Assembly (NCBI GenBank): GCA_005784505.1
Contig: VCAZ01000001.1
Coordinates: forward strand, 13,439,597-13,503,596
Length of the DNA: 64,000 nt
Reading direction: 5' to 3'
DNA from: Bagarius yarrelli
Lineage: Eukaryota; Chordata; Actinopteri; Siluriformes; Sisoridae
Made by a program: the position numbers and the translations under genes
The notes under the pieces: generated by a model
What the model was told of the DNA's origin: nothing
Seen by the model: only the letters and a program-made list of their open reading frames with translations
The model's database searches: none
Shown here: piece by piece, positions 61,332 through 64,000 of the stretch
Numbering within the stretch: position 1 is the first letter of the stretch
How the letters are laid out: the number at the start of each line of letters is the position of its first letter

Positions 61332-64000
61332 CTGTAAAGAGGTAGAAGAGTTGCATGATGTATGATGCATTTTGCTGTTCAAGATTGTATTTTCCTTAGA
61401 TAAAAAACCCCCTTAAAAACATAAAGAAAATAACTAAAAAACACATAGAAATGTTTGGATGCCCACCAACTAATACTATGTAAAAGCACCTTTCGCTTGT
61501 AATGCAACACTCTGTAGGTTTGGGTAAGAGTTTAACAACACATCTGGATTTCACTTTTTTTTTTATTTTTCCTGCAATGATGCTCCATACTTAGCAAGTT
61601 AGTTTCTTCTGTACCCAGATATCTCCAAACTGTTCTATTTTTAATCTTTCTTTGTAGAAGCTGTTGACCTGGATTTTTAGTTACCTATTTGTTCTTAAAA
61701 TAAATTGGTAGATTTATCCTGAATGAGAGATCCCCAGACTTTATTAAAAAGAAGCAGCTTTATACCATAATGTTGCTACAACCATGCTTCACCGGGTGTA
61801 TAGTGTTCTTTGAGTGATTTGTAGATCTATACTCAAAAAGTTCTCTCTTGGTGTACTCCGACATTATGTCACGTTATGTCACCCTACCACAAAACCTAGT
61901 TGTGAAGAATGAGGGATGTTGTTGTCCAGGTAGGTTGTTGATGATGTTGTTGATGTATTTGCCAGATATACCTTCAGTTCTATAAATGTTGCTGCCGAGA
62001 GCATTTAATAAATGATAAAGGTACGTCCTGTACTTGGTGATGTCACTGTGCTGTTCAGTTTTCTTTTTGTTATGATGGCATTCATAGTGTTCTATGATAA
62101 AGCTAATGTTCTGCAAATTTCTTTGGCCATGGCTTGACATGACTACATCATTGTACTGATGAGTGCTGTATTTACAATGACCAATTTACAATGACTTTAA
62201 AAATAAAGGTCAGTTTTAATTGGTTTAGTTCAATGCTCTATTTTAAAAGGTTAGGGTTTTAAAGGTGGAAACAGCAAAAATATCATATAATGTAAAAAAC
62301 GGGTGTGCAGACTATTTCTATCAGGTGAATGGCACTAATGTATAGTAAATATTCTATGATACTATGGATGTATGATTGAATATTAAACAGCTGCGAAGGA
62401 AATTTGGAATGGTTGTGAAAAAAAAGCCTAGATGATTCATAACCCCACAAGGATGTTTGGCTGGCAGTAGTGCTACAGATTTTCCCAGGCTTAAGCTGTG
62501 TGATGTCTGTGTGTGCAAATTTAGCCACCTGCTCAGCACAAATCTCTTCAGAAACAGCACTCACTTCTCCCCCCTCCAATAGTATACACACAGGAAATGA
62601 ATTATTTCCCATTGCTTTCACTCTTAAACTAAACTGAGCAACTGTACTTAGTCTCACAGGTGAGCATTTTCAAGGCCTAAACCAGACATATTAAAAATGC
62701 ACATTTTTTCCCACCCTTTTCGCAATCTATGAACAGAAGTTACCCCTGGAAACGGAAATCCCCTCACTGTACTCTCAATATAAGCATATATCTGGGTGGC
62801 CTACATACGCATGAGAATCTGGTCTACAAAATGCTGATTTTTTTCAGGGTTCATAAGCAGTCATTAAAAATCCTTTTGTTTTCCTAGACTGAATAATTGG
62901 TGCAAATGGCCATAGTAAAGAGTTCAGCCAAAGGTAGAAACAGTATTTCATGTACTAACTGTTATGCTGCTCTTATAAAGGTTTACATGCTCCTTCGTGA
63001 TTGTTTTCGTGAGTTTCCTGCACAGATCCCTGACTGACTGGAACGTCGTGTGAGTTTCATGCTTCTGATTAACATGTATAGAGCAAATTTACACCTGGTT
63101 TACAAAATGGACGGCAAAAATACATGCGATCTCGCCTACTGCTAGTTGGACAAAAGTTTTGTACATGTGGAATATGTAATTAACTTCACATTACTCCATC
63201 TTGATGTGCTGACTCTTATCCGTTATAAGATACATGCTTGCTGAAGTGTTTGAAATGCACACATAGGCTTGTAAACCAGGTTTGTTTCTGTAAAAAGCCA
63301 TGTGTATATTTTCATGCAGGATGTAGTCTGTTTACACTGCATGTTGATGTGTGTACAGTAGATGGGTTTTTTTGTTTGGCAGGTCTGACAGCTATAAATG
63401 ATAATAAAAGGCCCAGTTTTTATTTACAAAATTTATAGAAAACTTTGCATGTGTATCTTTATACACTTTTAAATAATCTTCAATCCCAACTCCTTTCTTT
63501 CTGCTTTTACCGGCTAAACCAATGTCTAAAAAAAAAAAAAATAGACAACTGGGGTAAGGCTACAGGAAGCAGCCAGCTAGTTAACTGTTTTAAAAAATTT
63601 TGCATATTTTGCACAGGATGGTGTAATTATACTACTGTTAATGATCAATGCATTTCTATAGGCCCAGCATGGCAACCGTCACTATTTATTTTACCTTCTA
63701 AGCAAACCGCCGCCTGAGTCTATAAATCATGGTTACTACGGGGTAATGATATGTTGTTCTGGTAGTGATGAAAAGCTTGTAATTATGCAACATAAAAAAC
63801 ACTGTGTATCTCAACTTATAGTTTATTCAGGAAACTTAAAACTTGTTGCTAAGATTGATCTTTTTTCCTGTGTGACTATCACCTTTGTTTAAACTGCACT
63901 TGCTTAACATGATCCAGGTAAACACCCAACCTTAAATTCATGCTGCGGTGCCGTCATTGCCATGTGACAATATTAACATGGTGAGGGAAGTAGTAGCGCA
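61332..64000 (-). other. cspg4 intron 1 (inferred), with decayed transposon
   Basis: No signal-peptide exon is seen on the minus strand up to the edge. About 61480-62150 resembles a decayed DNA-transposon copy (taccataatgttgctacaac, catgcttcaccgggtgta), without termini. An A13 run lies near 63529-63541. A SINE head (ggaagtagtagcgca) starts at about 63985 and is cut by the window end. Confidence 0.55.

Noticed and set aside
61874..62657. Minus-strand frames near the cspg4 5' side as signal-peptide exon
   Set aside because: Neither frame has a hydrophobic signal sequence, nor a donor in the required phase; the true exon 1 probably lies outside the window.
1..64000. CRISPR arrays, bacterial operons, integrated viral genes
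   Set aside because: No regularly spaced repeats, no dense prokaryote-like coding and no viral protein similarity were seen; exon-intron structure shows vertebrate nuclear DNA.

Overview
This window is vertebrate nuclear DNA, almost certainly from a teleost fish. It has AT-rich non-coding sequence, long introns with GT/AG boundaries, many tRNA-derived SINE fragments, a Rex1/L2-like LINE tail, Tc1-like transposon relics and dense microsatellites. The protein sequences are fish-like orthologues of human genes at 15q24. The SINE and Tc1 repeat flavour is reminiscent of ostariophysan fishes, but I hold that only weakly.

The layout reads as a conserved block: ptpn9 (minus, first coding exon only, at 4024-4056), snupn (minus, complete coding sequence, nine coding exons, 7123-10908), snx33 (plus, complete coding sequence, two coding exons, 12860-14267 and 27720-27973) and cspg4 (minus, nine exons from 61331 down to 42563, signal-peptide exon not found). 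This is the human order PTPN9-SNUPN-SNX33-CSPG4. The intronless IMP3 gene, which lies between SNUPN and SNX33 in human, is not visible. Snupn and snx33 are divergent, with a YY1-motif-bearing promoter region at about 11.6-11.7 kb. Ptpn9 has its own GC-richer promoter at about 4.1-4.55 kb.

The genes do not form one pathway. Snurportin-1 imports m3G-capped snRNPs. Snx33 is an SH3-PX-BAR endocytic protein. Cspg4/NG2 is a giant single-pass cell-surface proteoglycan core. Ptpn9 is a CRAL-TRIO phosphatase. About 85 percent of the window is intron or intergenic sequence filled with transposon relics: a foldback element built of inverted arms at about 25.07-25.66 kb, a palindromic MITE at about 0.17-0.60 kb, an hAT-like MITE at 17.48-18.27 kb, a LINE tail at 45.85-46.96 kb, at least ten SINE copies and several Tc1-like fragments.

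The main oddities are four. An apparent one-base deletion at about 43562-43564 in the last cspg4 exon would remove the membrane anchor if real. The stretch aligned to the mammalian NG2 chondroitin-sulfate attachment site lacks a Ser-Gly. The long foldback carries tRNA-like SINE heads in both arms. Several CTCF-like motifs occur across the block. I found no convincing previously undescribed system; the coding content is ordinary conserved vertebrate sequence.
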